This document shows, one piece after another, positions 35,576 through 47,327 of a stretch of 64,000 nt of DNA. The notes under the pieces are model-generated. The model ran no database searches, had not been told where the DNA came from, and was given only the letters and a program-made list of their open reading frames with translations. The position numbers and the translations under genes were made by a program. Source of the DNA: Lineus longissimus (Eukaryota; Nemertea; Pilidiophora; Heteronemertea; Lineidae); contig NC_088324.1 in assembly GCF_910592395.1 (NCBI RefSeq), positions 2,664,001 through 2,728,000 of the forward strand. The letters are read 5' to 3'. Numbering within the stretch: position 1 is the stretch's first letter; every line of letters begins with the position of its first letter.

Positions 35576-35699
35576 TTGCATTTATTCCACATTGGCGTGC
35601 CATAATTGTTCGTGAAGAGGAAGACATTAGAAACAGAATCAAGGAACTGAATGCGGAGATGGAAAAATTAGGTATCGACTGGATATTCTAAAATACCTT

Positions 35700-35978
35700 G
35701 GTACCGTAAAGTCAACGTTTAAATGGAAAATGCATAAGCCTCGTTCTGAGAGTGGAGTGTTTTGGACACGCAACCAAGATGCTCTACCAAAGTTCCCTCG
35801 GGTTGCACTAAAATGTGGAAACCATGCACACAGCTCACTTCAGAAGTTTGAGGCTCTCAAAACACTGCTTCAAACACAAATCAGCCAAGGAAGCATCAAC
35901 CACCCTAAGTTTTTTAATGAGCACTACACATATTTGCTGAGAAAAACGCTCCAAAAAGCCCATTTGCCCGGATTTTAG
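35700..35978 (+). pseudogene. Coding-like fragment of unknown origin
   Basis: The frame contains KPRSESGVFWTRNQDALPKF and a Gln/His-rich continuation ending at a TAG near 35978. The text just upstream (EEEDIRNRIKELNAEMEKLG) is in another frame but also coding-like, a helical segment. I cannot name the family; it may be a retroelement or a broken host gene. Confidence 0.3.
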
Positions 35979-36144
35979 CATCACTTGAGCGAGCCGATCC
36001 GGACTTCCTATACGCGCTGCCGTAACATAATGTAAACAACGGCGCTACCGGCGCTCCGGGCAGGCGATGGATGGAATTTGCCAAATTCGCACATATTCAA
36101 GTTATTTCGTGGCCTATCTTTTTAAGTTTGAGGTATTTTAGAAT

Positions 36145-36315
36145 AGAAATTGAACCCGAGGCGGAGGACCTTGGTTGAGTTACCAAGACACTCTCGGGTT
36201 GAGCTAAAATTTCGTCCAAACCCTCGCCTATCGGCTCGGGTTTGGACTGTATTTTAGCTCCACCCGAGAGTGTCTTGGTAACTCAACCAAGGTCCTCTGC
36301 CTCGGGTTCAATTCC
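36145..36315. mobile_element. Near-perfect hairpin MITE, about 170 bp
   Basis: Arms of about 78 bp (36145-36223 and 36238-36315) are almost exact inverted copies, including GAACCCGAGGCGGAGGACCT against AGGTCCTCTGCCTCGGGTTC, around a 14-base loop. GC-rich compared with its surroundings and non-coding. Confidence 0.85.
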
Positions 36316-36349
36316 TTAATTCAATACTCCCACGGCAAGTCACCAAGGT

Positions 36350-36523
36350 GGATTGTGGGAACGAATGATAAGGTCGGTTCGGAAATATCTCTGTGGAATT
36401 CTCAAGGATCAAGTCACGACAGATGAGGCATTGCAAACCGCCTTTGCAGAAGCAGAATACATCATCAACAGTCGCCCGTTTATACTACATTTCAAGGCTC
36501 ACCAGATGGTCTACTGCCTATAA
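36350..36523 (+). pseudogene. BEL/Pao retrotransposon integrase fragment
   Basis: Fifty-seven codons read [12 protein letters not shown] ... [18 protein letters not shown]. The WER box with the catalytic Glu and the INSRP motif are characteristic of BEL/Pao integrases. The frame stops at TAA 36521 and no LTR, protease or reverse transcriptase is seen nearby, so this is an isolated scrap. Confidence 0.75.
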
Positions 36524-37227
36524 GCCCGAATATACTCCTAACCTCTAAAATGGGAGAAAATAACTCATCCAGTGTCTTACCTCACATGTCTGCCATTGAA
36601 GACTTAATACACTGGACCACATAGCTCTCACTTGAGAAAGTACACTTACATACTCTAATCTCCCACTTACCTGTCCAATTTCCAAACCCTATCGCAAGTG
36701 ACTAAGTCCGAATATTGCTAATTTTGGTTGGGGCAGAGCTCAATTTATGGAACAGCCTGGAGTAGTGACATGACAATGGACACTGTAAGGCTTTACGACA
36801 ATCTTGCCTAGTCACGTAGTCGTTAACGTGTACTGCGGCTGGGCGACCGGGGCAATTAGGGTCACGGTTTCGTAACAGCTCAAGATCACTGTGGCGATTC
36901 GTTCACCATTTAACACACTGTATTTACACAATGGGAGCTACTACAACCGATCAATTGCCCAATGGAATAAGGGTGATTATAGAAAAGTCCTGGCTATTCT
37001 GCAGTTAAGCAGTGAAGTGGTCTAGGAACACCCACAAGGAGTCTTTAAACTGTGATCGGGCCTGATTGTTGATTTCATCACCTGTAGTTAAAAAGAGTGG
37101 CCTCGTCTTTGACATGGAAGGGTAAAGTCACTAGATTGGAACTGGGACGAAAGAACAGGGTGATCTACTGCCTGATAATGGGCATTAAAGAAAAAATTGA
37201 ACAGAAGATTAACATTCTGATAAGGTT

Positions 37228-39486
37228 TTATTCATCATGAAAGTCAACATCAGCGTCATCAGGGTCAAACTCAAGCTCATCATTAACCTCTTCAAGTTCC
37301 CCATCTGCTGGATGCGGGATCACTGGGTCGTCATTCCCGTCCGGAAGAAGTCCACTTAGTCTCCACCCACTGACTATCACTTGGAATGCCACTCTTTCCC
37401 AGGCGAGACTGATCATACGTACTACTTCCTGGCGGGAAATCTGATCACAGTGCCCATCATCTTCGGTATGTCCAATCTTCCAGGCTTTCCACACCAATCT
37501 GAGATGACATTTAAAACTGCGATTTACAGTTAAGTCCAAAGGTTGCAAAATTGAAGTGCATCGTCCAGGAATGAACGAATCCTGTCCATTTTGCCGCGGA
37601 ATTTCCTCCGTAAACAGATGATGTCTATGGGCAGGGTAGCGATCCAAGATGAGGAGAAAGGTTGCTCCGGCAATAAATGGCACAACAATGGCTTGCAACC
37701 ATTCGATCAATGACTGATGTCTTGCCCAGCCATTCGGAGTACCTGTAACCTAAGATTAAAACGTTTCGTTTAGAAATAAAGAATAAATCGGTGCAATTCA
37801 TGAAAATGTATGACTCATTCTCCGATTGTATTGTTGCTCAGCCAGCTGATAGCTTTGGGAAATGGTTTCAAAGATCAACGTACTGCAATGATTCTAAAAA
37901 TAGAACAGGATTCGTAAAAAGACCATTAAACACGAGGAGCAGGCAGATCATAGAGCTAGCTCCATTGGCAGTTGAAGATGATATGGTCATCTAACAGCTA
38001 ATAAACCAGGATTAGTTAATGAAAAGGTTTACTTACTCGCACGTTCTGGGGAGCATGGGCTCGCAGTTCTGCAATAACTTCGCCTTCAGCATCCAAGCCC
38101 CTAAAGTTGACCTCAGCTGGTAGTTTTCGTCCATCGCTGGAGACGGCCAAGGTTACCGTGCATCCAATCTTCCCGTTCCCTCTTGAGGATCTGATGTCGA
38201 TCGAATGTGATCCTGTTGTAGCCATTGTGGTTTTCGGCACCATGTCAAAGTTGACAAATGTTTCATCCATGTTGATGATCACATGGAAATTTCCATTTTG
38301 GATGATTTGAGACGTTTCCCTACGATAGACGGCCGCTATTTCCATAGCGTTGTCGGGGAGGGTTCGCGTGTCCTTATTCTTTCTTCGATGGCTTATTCTT
38401 TTTCTGAAAGGAAAAGGAGACCACTTTTAGCTTTGAAAAACGTAGCTTACTCCCCCATTACTGTCCATTTCTTGGTCATTGGGCCCATTATTCCATTATG
38501 GCAGAACAAAAGTTGTGAGAGAACCCAACCCAAGTGAGATACCAATTTACGAAATGGCTTCGTTGTTTTTACCTTTCTTTGAATCGGGTCAGCCAGTGAT
38601 CTGACGCTCGGAAATCCTGATTGCGAGGCCTTTGCGCTCTCGTTTGCTGCCTTTGTTCCTCCGTCAGATTAGTCCACCATTGTCTGTATTCTCTGGCTGC
38701 TTGTGACTGGAGATCGATCCCGGATACTGGAATTCCATGCTGGCGGCGTTGAATAAACCAGTCGTTGAGCTGATTTTCCATGTCTGCCCAAAACGCTGAA
38801 AAGGACAAACGGTAGGCCTATCAAGCAGACGGTGAAGGGATGAATCGGAGGGGGAGAAGAGTAGAGTATGCCTGAAATCTAAGAAGAGTCCCTGAATAAT
38901 GTCGAACTATGGATAAAACCTCATTTCACAGTGAAAGCCTGAACTCACTGTCGCGCTTTTGCGCCGCGTTTTCACCGAGGCGCGGAAATCAATTGTTATT
39001 CATTAGGTGAACAAAGGATTCCCCGCCCGGCGGTGAAAATGCGGCGGAAAAACGCGTCAGTGAGTACAGGCCTTAATCTTATGGGCCTACTTCACTTAAA
39101 ATTGTACATCTTTCGTAAATTCCTGACAAAAATGAGTTACCTTGTTCATCATTGCCATGCTGCCGAATCCTCCGCCGTCTCCTCTCAATTTGGGTGCACC
39201 TGTCGCGGCGTTCCGACATCTCTTCATACTGGTCTAGCCATCTTGAGAATGTCCTTGGATGGATGCGGTGATGTACGGCAAAAGAACGACAAGACCGGGC
39301 ATGCGCAATGCCCATCGCATGGTGCAGCCTAAAAGTATCCACGTAGTCCAAACGCTGATTCAAGCTGTAGCCATGAAGATGTCTCCTTTCTTGGCCTTCG
39401 TTAGCCGCACCATTATTACCTCCGTCGTCACCACCATCACCATGCCCACCATTACCGCCACCATCACCGTCGTCACCGTTATCCAT
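37228..39486 (-). CDS. Pogo-like DDE transposase with two N-terminal HTH domains (apparently intact)
   Basis: Four exons join in phase at consensus sites: 39141-39486, 38573-38795, 38037-38403 and 37228-37749, giving 485 residues. Exon 1 has a low-complexity Gly/Asp start and a helix-turn-helix (YSLNQRLDYVDTFR ... HPRTFSRWLDQY), then an Arg-rich hook. Exon 2 is a CENP-B/Tc5-type HTH (FRASDHWLTRFKER at its end). Exons 3-4 form the catalytic domain: Asp236 in INMDETFV, Asp348 in ILDRYPAH, Asp384 in LQPLDLT, the order seen in Tc1/mariner-pogo (DDE_1) enzymes. The C terminus is strongly acidic. The enzyme should bind its own ends and cut and paste the element. Start chosen at MDNGDD; an earlier in-frame ATG would add a hydrophobic stretch unlike the family. 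Terminal repeats not found. Confidence 0.8.
38937..39072. mobile_element. GC-rich hairpin MITE inside intron 1 of the pogo-like transposase
   Basis: GCCTGAACTCACTG at the left is mirrored by CAGTGAGTACAGGC at the right, and pairing continues through TTTTGCGCCGC/GCGGCGGAAAA and GTTTTCACCG/CGGTGAAAAT. About 136 bp, strongly CpG-rich, lying within the intron between 38796 and 39140. Confidence 0.8.
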
Positions 39487-39559
39487 CGAATTCACGACCC
39501 AAAATCCAATGGCAAAGCAAAAAATCCAAAACAAACGCATCTCGTCGATTAACAAATCG

Positions 39560-40317
39560 AACCTCTGACAAAAACATCAATGAGTACACAAGAACTGTCC
39601 AACTTCTCTTATACTGTTTTGGAGAATACGTAATTGTTATGTCACTGAGGTCATCCGTAACCTCACCCGATTAGGCCTAGTGTAATTCTTTGCCAGGCTC
39701 TGGGGTGTGACAAGGAAGTCGACAGAACAATTATAATATTTATCCAGGGCATTCTGTTTCCGACCATACCCCACCCCATTTTATTGGACTTAGGATTTTC
39801 TGATGATTTTCCGGGTTCAGGAATGGGACAGGTAAGTGGGAGATTAGAGTATGTATACAATAGCCAGTTTTGCGAATAACGTTCTCTAAGGCGAGTATGA
39901 AGGACAAATGCAAGCAAAAAAAAATGATTTTCGTCCACCATTGCTTGGATGTTTGGTCCCATTCCGGGATGTTTTGTCCCAATCCGAGATGTTCGGTCCC
40001 ATTCCTGAGCTCTTTGCTGTTCCAACGGGATAACATTTCACACTTTTCTTTTGTTTCCGTTAGCAGATCGACGACAAAAAACGCCTCGCTTTGACTGAAA
40101 ATGCCTCGCTTTGACTGAAAATGCCTCTTGTTCGTGGGATGTTCTGTCCAATACCCCCCCCCCCAACCCCTGGTATAGATCTTTTAACCATATTTGAGAG
40201 TATGAATCTTGTTTATATGTTTTGAATGCTATTTCGACTAGGAGGACAATTGGTGCATATGCGGCTCTGCTGGAAGCCAAAATGCTACGGTTCTCTGAGC
40301 CTTTGCTTTGCCCTATT
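39560..40317. other. Stretch without a gene
   Basis: Short opposite-strand frames overlap here and show no motif. It includes a TGGGACC-type repeat (GGTCCCATTCCGGGATGTT-like words at 39955-40005), a 22-bp doublet TGCCTCGCTTTGACTGAAAA at 40083-40127, and a C tract at about 40155. One end of the pogo-like element probably lies in it. Confidence 0.4.
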
Positions 40318-43300
40318 TTACTTGCCTCCACTGCTACTGTTCACGTATAAAGCACCGGGTTCATCTTCGAAGATGGCCACCATGTGCCCGCGTAAATCCA
40401 TCATCATCAAAAAAGGAACAGATGTACTATTAATATCAGTTAATATTAAACTCAAAGATTTGTATTGAAAAATCGTCATATTTGAAAAAGCGCCATTATC
40501 ATCCCTATTAACTTCGATCTGGAAAAATGCGCGGCACTCTTTCTTGGGCCCTGCCGTGAAGAAGTAAAAGCTGCCGCCATCTGCTGACCAAGCTAGAGAT
40601 GATGCTCTCGTTGGGGACGAGAAAAACCCGTCTCTTTCCACGAGAACATGATTCCAAGGATCGCTGATTCTTGAGAAGTAAACAAACCTCTGAAAGGATG
40701 GTATATGTGTGTAGAACGATTAGACTAACGATTAGACGGTTGTGCATGCAAAAGACCTTAAAAATATTTTTCCTGCTCATTTCTATTTTGAAGCCGAGTC
40801 TGCTTGGGAATGAAATTGGTGTTATGGATTGTTTAGGAATCTCCTCTTGTGTAGCGACATGTATCTTTTAAATATACAATCAATAGACACAGTTTCGCAC
40901 ACTGTCAAATAGATTCAACTCGATAACTTAAATTAGGTATCGAAAGGACTCTTTTGGATGCACTATATAGGAAAAAAAATGTTATTATCTAACTGTAGAA
41001 ATGGCCCCTTCTACAGTAATTCTCAGAATGACCGGAGTGCTAATTTGGTTGTGAAATTTGGTGACAATTACGGGCATGGTCGAGCATTGTTTGCAGCCCT
41101 GTTGAAGATGCCATGGCTTGGAGGGTTTATAAATTGGCTTGTCACAATTTGCTACCTCTCTGCATGATTTCCATCTACTCACCGAAAATGTTAACCGAAA
41201 AAATGAAGCCGTGTTGATGGCCTTGCAGACGCAACGATGACACCGAATGCCACAATTTCCTCTATTTCGACTGAAGGTAGATCCTAGGGGAAAATATAGG
41301 GGTGTCGCTGCTAGCTGTCTGTCCTGGAGCTAGGTGTTTTTCTCAGATTGATCAATAAAGGAATGTTGATGTTTTTTTTTATTGTTGTTGATCACTTACG
41401 TTCATAACGATAGCCACATCCCCGTATTTACTGATGGAGATCCTTGGGCTGAAGCAGCCACTAATCTTGCAGATAGAACGATCCGACTTTTTAAAAGGCC
41501 TCTGCGGGAATGCAGTGACGTATTTGAATCGAGGTGGTGACCTTGACGCCCGTCCACTGTTCTGTAAAACAAGGAAAATTGCTAACAAATATAAATTGCG
41601 CAAGAGCGCGAATTATTCTCTGCGATAAACCCAAAATGGCGTGTACTTCTTTCGAAAAACTCTCTGCGATAAAGCCAAAATAGCTTGTACTTCTTTTAAA
41701 AATCGAATCGCATGATACAAGAGTGCTGAGGACGAAAGATGTTACACTTGCTATTTTCATGTATGCGCACAAACAATGCCAGTGTAATTTTTATGCAGTC
41801 AACGCATGCGTGTCATTATCACGTGCTTCAGCTACACTTCCAACACCTGTAGTTCTCGGGAAATTTCTAACGTACATAAGGCCTTTCTACACGGTGCCGG
41901 TTGGAACTATATCGAGACTAGATCTAGGTCAGTCTCCCTTTTCTGCATATCAAAACACGGATGTAAAACGACAATGTTAATATGAAATAATGCTAAAGTG
42001 TAAAATCCCCCTTCCATGCGACTCAAACTATTGACAGGCCTTGTCTTGGGACGGCAGATCGATGGCTCCAGGAAGCACTTTACCAGTGCATCGTTCCACA
42101 TGGAAAGGATCGACGCATGGAGAGCTCACTCGGGTCAACAACAGAGCCAACATCGGAAAAGCGTGATAATTCAGTCAGACTTCAAAAATTGCTTTTTTGT
42201 GCAATTTTCTTGATGGAAACTACTTATAAAGAATAGGAGGTGACTGGGCTGCCGGGTAATATTGCCCTTAATAATACAAATGGTCGTTTAAGAAAAACAT
42301 ATAATTACGTTTGGCGCAATGCGTCGTTCGGGGAAACCACATGAACGCCTATCCGATTGTTCGGCCTTGTTATCAGGAGGTCAAACAATGAGATGTATAG
42401 GCATTCACGTTGGCGTTTCGGGGATTTGAGAAAACTACACATGTATGACACAGAATCTGACCGTGGGGAGAACTTGAAACATTCTACCGCAGATACTTGG
42501 CTAAAATTACCGGTAACCGCTTAATTCTGGAATAAAGTATACACGGAATGTTGCTTTTTACGGCAATAATATTTTTCAAGTCATATAAAAATCAATTTAC
42601 CCTCAATGCGATACTACTTTTGTATTCGTCGTATGAGTAGAAAGTGTACCGGTAGTCATACCGAGGTTTGTAAATGAACTCGTACGTAACGATAACAAGC
42701 GAGTTTCGAAAACTGTCGAAACTATACAGACGTTGCCCGTATTTCCGTGCTTTAATTTCGATATTCCCGATCCAGTCATGGGTTTTGGCGTCGAATGCAT
42801 CAAGTAATGCAAAACCCATTCGTACGATGTAGAAGCCATGATAATGGATTAAATACGTGACCGCTGTCGATTTGCGTTTGAAGCGAAAATGTTTGTAAAT
42901 CTTAGTAATTGCATTTTGTTCTTCTAAATAAAAAAAATAATAATTGAAGAAATAGAAGCCTCTATTTGTTCTTGGTTCCAAGAAGTTTACCCACATCGTA
43001 TTCTGTTCCGAAAGAACTCCCATGTCACTCTCCGCTAATCTCCAACCTCTCGGGTTTAAACGTAAATTGGATTGACGAACGAAATTAGTTTTCCTGCCTG
43101 GTTTACCTGAAAAATACAATTTTTGAAATCAAAGCAGAATTGCCATAGATATAGAGTAACAGAATTTGGCCAAACGATATGGGAATGATGCATGGTGTCT
43201 TTCAGTCTAGAAGTGTCGAAGTCGAACATTTGCCTCATATGCAAAACACTGTGCCCTATTTCCTTTTCATTGCCACATATTCGAGGGAGGATCATTATCT

Positions 43301-44258
43301 CAAACTTCATGAAACTTTTTTTATCAAATGAGTAATAAGGGAGATTTTACTATGGATAATTGACTTAGCATGTAAAGACACTTCCAGTGAGGCTGTGATA
43401 GGAATTCACATACGTTACTGGCTGATAATGCAGGGCCACGCAAAATCTCAAGTTTGCTTGAACTGGAACACTTACAGAAAGTGATAACCAAATCCATCAT
43501 GGGGTTTCATACCGTACATAACTGGAAAGGCAATTGTTTTTTCCGTGTAAGATTTGCCCTGTAATAGAAATTAGAATTCAACATCGATTTCGTGCATTTA
43601 ATGTGGTATAAAACGATAATCTTCAAATAAAGGTCATTTTACATACAGGGATTTATCAGTTAAAACACTTTAAAGTACACATTGTGGCATAATCAAGACG
43701 CGTATTTTGCACTCGCAGCACAGTGTAGCCACTGACAAAGAATTAACTATCCTGCCCTCTCATGCACGCGATCAGCTGGCGCGGTGATAATGTGTAGACC
43801 GCTGGCCTGATTTTTTTAATCAACGGAGGTATATGGTTGACGGAGGGTAAATTTGATACCTGCCAATCAAGTAAAGACCAAAGGACATTGTTTTACTGTT
43901 TCTGTAGAACATGTCAAACGATTTAACAAAGTACCTGCCAAAAGCTGTCGCTTCCACACGGAAAGGTAAAGGAAGGTAGCATCTCGCATCTGAAGTGACT
44001 GCAGCGCCCCGTAGACTTAAGATAATTCCACTGGTTACAACTCCTCAGATTCCGACAGAGGGCGGCGCAGTGGAGTTTCGATCTTGCCTTGCACTCAGAA
44101 ATCAACGTATCATTTTTCTGGGGGTAAACCTGGTCTAAAGAGCTCTCTTCTTGCAAGAAGGTCATATCGGGTATTTTGACCGATTCCGCCACGACTGAAA
44201 TCTCGTTCAAAAAAAAATAGAACGAGAGTGGAAGCATGGAAAAGCGTAGTGTCACCAT
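40318..44258 (-). CDS. Secreted protein with N-terminal PAN/apple-like domain (host gene)
   Basis: Exons read on the minus strand: 43935-44258 (E1), 42601-43106 (E2), 41400-41561 (E3), 40318-40689 (E4). E1 starts with a signal peptide (MVTLRFSMLPLSFYFFLNE) and then a Cys-rich domain, C-x8-C-x3-C-x5-C, ending GRCSHFRC and PCGS, as in PAN/apple modules. E2-E4 are beta-rich and aromatic (FYFFNYYFFYLEE, SLAWSADGGSFYFF), suggesting a beta-propeller or lectin-like body. E2 to E3 and E3 to E4 join in phase 0 with clean donors and acceptors. E1 ends in phase 0 but E2 starts in phase 1, so at least one exon between 43.11 and 43.93 kb is missing from my model. E4 ends at a TAA. PAN domains bind proteins or sugars; the specific role is unknown. 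Confidence 0.65.
41618..41705. repeat. 44-bp tandem duplication
   Basis: CTCTGCGATAAACCCAAAAT and its continuation TGTACTTCTTT occur twice (41618 and 41662) with a few differences, in an intron of the PAN gene. Confidence 0.75.
42079..42290 (-). repeat. Dispersed repeat R1, copy 1
   Basis: Reverse complement of the repeat at 61600-61790: shared words are CATGCGTCGA, AGTCACCTCCTATTCT and GGGCAATATTACCC (with variants). It lies in the PAN gene intron, just upstream of exon 3 on the plus-strand map. Non-coding, no terminal inverted repeat noticed; a SINE or MITE. Confidence 0.7.
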
Positions 44259-44469
44259 GTCCAATACTGTTGAATCCCTTGAGGCGAGACGTTCAAATAT
44301 CACCGCCATCACATCCAGGAAGACAATAATTTCATGATTGACTGCTTGCCACTTTGATGATCTACAATAATATTTGCCAGCTGTAGACCTGTTTGGTTCC
44401 CTTCCAGTCTTTGGCGTTTGCTGGGGGGCGTTTTTGGTTACAAAAAATCGCAATCCGGCCACCAATATG

Positions 44470-46290
44470 TTAAATGAAGTTATACCGAACTATTTGTATT
44501 GGTTGTCTCACCAAAACCACGAGGATAGAGCTAAGAATGTTGTCCGCTGAGGTTGTGGAGAACATCTCAGTGCCACCCGAACGCTAACGAAATATATTTG
44601 AAATTGATTGGAAAATTCCTTGAGCAGAACTCATTTTCCAAAGTTGACCCTGCCCTTGTTTTCCTTGAAACGTCCCAATCACCCGTTATCCTAGCTATGT
44701 TAGAAATTATTTTTCAAAGTTGACATCCTTGTCAGTGAATTTAGAACTGACATTTCATATAATTTTCAATACATTTATAGTAGCCCAAAGCCCGGTCATG
44801 ACTGCCTCGAAATTACGATGCGAAAATATCCTTGTTTTCCAGTTTTTGAAAAAAACCGTTGTCGCGTGAGATTTCAGATTTGTTTAATGTATGTTCCCCG
44901 CCTTCAATGGAATGGGGTACCTTACATTTTATGTTTCAATTCCTTTTTTGGTGATCTCGGGATGATTTTGACCGGAAGTAGACATCTCGATTTGGTTCCT
45001 TTAAACTCCGCTGGATATGACGTGGCGTAGTACTCATCCAACGGCGCTCAGCCACTTCATTTCAGCAGTTATCGGATTTTAAATTGTCTCAGAAGTGACT
45101 TTGAGATTCCGCGAAAGTATCGGTGTAAGCAATTACAAAATCAATAGTCGCCCACACCGGAATACGCGTCAGTTTTCCTATCATATCATTTTCGTGAAAA
45201 TAGGCCGGTATATTGTTCAAAATACCCATGGTGTTTTTTGGAAACAGATCGAATAGAAGTCAAGGCCTAGATATCTATACACACACTCAAGTTGGCTATA
45301 TAGACCAAGGTTTTACATTAAGAGCGTACATGAAAAAAGCGGCCTCTCTGTTTGGAGGAATTTTTCCTGGGGACAGGACTTCTTTACGGGGTCACTTCAC
45401 ACCAGAAACTCTGATTCGGCAGTCCGACTTTTCTTGAACATATTCAATTCATTGTCCGTGTTTCACCACCAATCGGCAAGTTGTTCGCCACTCATCGACC
45501 ACTGACATTATCACAAAATCTCCAACATTTACGTAGTAGTATGCGACGAATTCGTATGTCCATATACTGACGGTTCTCTCATCCAGCATGGCCGCAACAA
45601 CAAGAGAAACCTCATTTCAAAAGTGTGGAAAAGGTACAATCAATATCCGAGTGTCTCCCACCTCTCCGAGTCAATGCCAACCTCCTCTCCGAGCTAATTA
45701 AGCCTCGAACTGCAAACAAGGCCTTTCATTGACTTACAGCCATCTTACTGTTGCGAGGCTATGTCTGGACACCAAAGGAACAATGTTCGATCAGGCGTTC
45801 CTACTGCCAGTGATTTAGCATCTCGGGAGCCAACGTATGAAGATAAACCAGTTAAGAATTATTCTTTGATTTCTGCGGTACCCGTTTACCATGCAAGGAA
45901 GAAAAGTACATATTTTTTTATGAATCATAACTATCGGGCGCCATATCTAAACAAATATCTCTGTTCATTTATACAATGCTCAAGGTCGCGAAACCAGTAA
46001 AAGCCAGGATATTAGAGCAGAATTTGAAATACAGTAGGCCTATTGATCATGTTTATAGTAGAGAATTGTGTAAAATCAAATGCGGGTACTGGTGACTAGT
46101 TTTCGGCCTTTGTGAAATTTCAAATGCTTGGTCATTTATTTATTCCCAGCAGTATCACGGTGTCCGATCAAAGACAAAATTAGTTTATTCGTTTGCGATA
46201 TCGCTCATGCATAACTAATTTTAGTTGTCGTATTCGCCGTCAAAATGGCAAATGGAAGGGGTGACGGGTGATTAAATAATTCGCTGTTGC
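44470..46290. other. Non-coding stretch
   Basis: No supported gene. It lies upstream of the PAN gene's first exon and presumably holds its promoter. The frame at 45213-45437 is open but has no motif or codon pattern. Confidence 0.4.
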
Positions 46291-46293
46291 CCC

Positions 46294-47000
46294 TCAATTC
46301 AATTCAATTCAATTTATTCTCCTCTTTTAAAAAAAAGTAAAGAGAAGAAAAACCTAACAGTAATTATACACGATGGCTGACGTACAGGGCCAAGGGTGGA
46401 CACAAGGTAAATGAATCACATAATTATAGGGGCTAAACTAGATTAAACAATCTGCGACACGCCAAGAGGAATTTGGCTAGTTTTACATGATTCTTACTTT
46501 GAAACAAACTTTTCATTTTTATTACATTTGATCGAGAACAATACTATTTCGGTAGACAGTCTTTCCTAATTTCTGCAACTGCATTACATTCAAGAAGTAG
46601 ATGGTATTCATCGCCAATTCCATTATTACACAAAACACATAATCGGTCTCCTCGTGGTATGCTCGTGTGTCTCCCCGTTTCAATGGGGAGCTTATGGTTA
46701 CACATTCTAAATTTACACAGTATATGCCAGGAATTCAATGTTAGATAGTCCTCTTTGTAAATTCTATAATCTGTACATTTAGGGACTCTTGAATATGCGA
46801 ATACCATTTCTGAACAAATTGATCTCTTAGGGTGCTTTTTACCGGTTCCGTTAACCATGCAACGTTAACGATTTGATTGGTTTAACCATAACACAGTGTT
46901 ACCAGTTACATCTAGGATTTCCTTAATCTCATTAAGCCAAGGGGATAAAAAAGTGCCACTTCTAAACCTTTCAAGTAGACACCTGTGGACATGGTAGGTA
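46294..47000 (-). mobile_element. LINE family A, 3' part (split by an insertion)
   Basis: On the minus strand the text continues the LINE interrupted at 52268: thumb and C-terminal coding sequence, then the knuckle CKFRMCNHKLPIETGR ... CVLCNN ... DEYHLLLEC, closely matching the LINE at 9.2 kb (CKFRCTNHKLPIELGR). The 3' end is AATAAATTG followed by a TTGAA short repeat at about 46294-46318. Frames are broken in places, so it is a dead copy. Confidence 0.85.
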
Positions 47001-47327
47001 CGGGAAAATCCCACTTACCTCGGCCTCAACCTGTTCGAAATTTTCTAAGTTTTATAGACCTGTGACAGGGTCATAGTGATTTCAATGGAATAGCCATTGT
47101 CAATAGTCTTACATGAACGCAGGGTTGAATGGGCCTCTCTAGCACAGGGTATTCTTTCCACGGCGTTTCCCATTAACGATCATTACGACATCGCATCGAG
47201 AGGCCTTATGGCCGCTGTACACGGTCAATCATTTTCATCAAACTTTTTCATCAATCTTTTTGGTCAAATTTGTATGTAGAGGGTCCCGCCATACACGGTC
47301 AATCATTTTCATCCAATCATTCACAAA

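Noticed and set aside
39259-39552. Plus-strand frame rich in Thr, Val and Ile
   Set aside because: It is antisense to the Gly/Asp/Asn-rich start of the pogo-like transposase.
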